The notes under the pieces were generated by a model that ran no database searches, was not told where the DNA came from, and saw nothing but the letters and a program-made list of their open reading frames with translations. A DNA stretch of 24,060 nucleotides from an uncultured bacterium (GTDB lineage Bacteria; Verrucomicrobiota; Lentisphaeria; Victivallales; Victivallaceae): positions 1 through 24,060 of the forward strand of contig URVC01000064.1 of NCBI GenBank assembly GCA_900551245.1, given 5' to 3'. Shown here piece by piece: positions 23,361 through 24,060 of this stretch. Numbering within the stretch: the first letter of the stretch is position 1; each line of letters opens with the position of its first letter. Both the position numbers and the translations under genes were made by a program.

Positions 23361-23819
23361 TCAATCGTTTTTTTCCTTGAGGCTCACCATGTAGTCGGCG
23401 CACTGTGACGTCGGCGCCACACTGCGGATGTATTTGGTCTCGCCCGGGTAGAAGATTTCCGTCATCCAGTTCGAGGAGGGGGAGGGCACCTGCATGCCGT
23501 TGCCGTCGAGCCAGTCCACCCGGTAGTTGATGTAATAGGGATTCTCGCCGGTCATCCAGCTCCAGATTTCGGAGAAGAAGCCGTACCGTTCGCTGCGCAG
23601 CGTCACCTGAAGCTGCCGCACGCCGCCGTCGGTCTGCGCCATGTTGACCGCCAGCACCGCCAGCCGGTCGCGGCAGAAGCTGTCGCTGGTGAAGCGTTTC
23701 AGATCGGCGGCGGTGACGCCGGGGCCGCCGGAGAGGGTGTTCACCGTGTTCTGACAGCCGGTCAGCGCCAGAAGAACGGCGGCGAGACAGGCGACCCGGA
23801 CGAGTGTCTGCTGGATCAT
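23361..23819 (-). CDS. ycfL: YcfL-like (DUF1425) lipoprotein
   Basis: This 152-residue protein starts MIQQTLVRVACLAAVLLALTGCQN with lipobox LTGC (Cys22). The mature part has LRSERYGFFSEIWSWM and YYINYRVDWLDGNGMQVPSPSSNWMTEIFYPGETKYIRSVAPTSQCADYMVSLK, matching the YcfL/DUF1425 family of a YcfL-like beta-sandwich lipoprotein. In E. coli ycfL is directly upstream of lpoB, as here. Its role is unknown, but this conserved pairing suggests cell-envelope function. I chose the ATG at 23819 because GGAAGGA of the 31-bp repeat lies 9 bases upstream; an in-frame ATG at 23837 lies inside that repeat and has no ribosome binding site. Confidence 0.82.
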   Translation of the reverse strand: MIQQTLVRVACLAAVLLALTGCQNTVNTLSGGPGVTAADLKRFTSDSFCRDRLAVLAVNMAQTDGGVRQLQVTLRSERYGFFSEIWSWMTGENPYYINYRVDWLDGNGMQVPSPSSNWMTEIFYPGETKYIRSVAPTSQCADYMVSLKEKND

Positions 23820-23828
23820 ATGTTGGAT

Positions 23829-23859
23829 TCCTTCCATGTTAGGTTTTGTCAAGCCACTT
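23829..23859 (-). repeat. 31-bp leader repeat, copy 2 (inverted partner at 22-52)
   Basis: This is identical on the minus strand to 22-52. It ends 9 bases before the YcfL start codon and supplies GGAAGGA as its ribosome binding site. Read in the frame of the downstream gene, both copies encode the same peptide TKPNMEG before the chosen start. Confidence 0.85.
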
Positions 23860-23881
23860 GTGTGACTTTTCCCCTGTTTTT

Positions 23882-24060
23882 TTATATTTGAAGCATAATT
23901 CCCCTCACCCATGTAACCATAGGTGTTATTTGCTTCCCTGCTAAAAACATCTTCTTCTGTTCTTTCAAAGACATTTTCTTGCACTTCACACCGGCTGCGG
24001 GTAAACCATCGTTCCCAACCTTCCATCGACCGCGAACGTTCCAGACATTCGCCGATAATA
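23882..24060 (-). CDS. Unidentified partial frame in an AT-rich end region
   Basis: One minus-strand frame is open from the window edge to a TAA at 23882-23884 and would give the C-terminal ~58 residues of a protein that includes MSLKEQKKMFLAGKQITPMVTWVRGIMLQI. A second minus-strand frame is open from the edge right into the YcfL gene, so openness alone does not prove coding. The stretch is visibly richer in A and T than the rest of the window, which could mean transferred DNA or simply a regulatory region. I do not recognise the protein, and either frame could be spurious. Confidence 0.22.
   Translation of the reverse strand, partial: LSANVWNVRGRWKVGNDGLPAAGVKCKKMSLKEQKKMFLAGKQITPMVTWVRGIMLQI

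Overview
The window is GC-rich (roughly 60% or more by eye) and densely coded. It looks like a chromosomal segment of a gut-type Lentisphaerota, probably Victivallales. The clues are two single-copy prepilin-like proteins with FTLIE N-termini and an H-x(n)-DG C-terminus next to glycosidases, a DUF6786-type protein, large intracellular rhamnosidase-like enzymes, and sigma70-like promoters (TTGxxx, 16-17 bp, TATxxT). The phylum call is inference from gene content; there is no rRNA gene. No tRNA, CRISPR array, transposase or integrase was seen.

Region 1 (1-9314, + strand) is an apparent nitrogen-scavenging operon. It encodes an ABC-transporter ATPase of the NrtD/SsuB class, three DUF1989 'urea carboxylase-associated' proteins (one UAAP1 and two tandem UAAP2 paralogues), a 1199-residue biotin-dependent urea/guanidine carboxylase, allophanate hydrolase and an alpha/beta hydrolase. 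In current literature UAAP1/UAAP2 are the two subunits of carboxyguanidine deiminase, so the likely pathway is guanidine -> carboxyguanidine -> allophanate -> ammonia + CO2, with the ABC transporter importing the substrate. Its permease and binding protein are not in view. A strong terminator-like hairpin with a T-run lies between the carboxylase and allophanate hydrolase genes, and the second UAAP2 copy is unusual.

Region 2 (9339-10682) holds a lone M48 metalloprotease lipoprotein with its own promoter, then a 440-bp gap containing a promoter-proximal inverted repeat and a long purine-rich leader.

Region 3 (10683-22709) is a carbohydrate-related island. A + strand operon encodes a prepilin-like protein, a secreted clan-A-like glycoside hydrolase and an FAD-dependent oxidoreductase. 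It converges on a minus-strand GH78-like alpha-L-rhamnosidase. That gene is divergent from a second prepilin-like gene, which is followed by a DUF6786 (mutarotase-fold-like) gene and a 1018-residue GH106-like enzyme, each with its own promoter. Only the first glycosidase has a signal peptide, so the others probably act on imported oligosaccharides.

Region 4 (22730-24060, minus strand) carries a YcfL-like lipoprotein gene followed by an LpoB-like penicillin-binding-protein activator gene, the same pairing as ycfL-lpoB in E. coli. A 31-base sequence upstream of ycfL is repeated exactly, in inverted orientation, upstream of the ABC ATPase gene at the other end of the window. In both places it ends 9 bases before the start codon. 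The last ~200 bases are visibly AT-richer and hold an unidentified partial reading frame.
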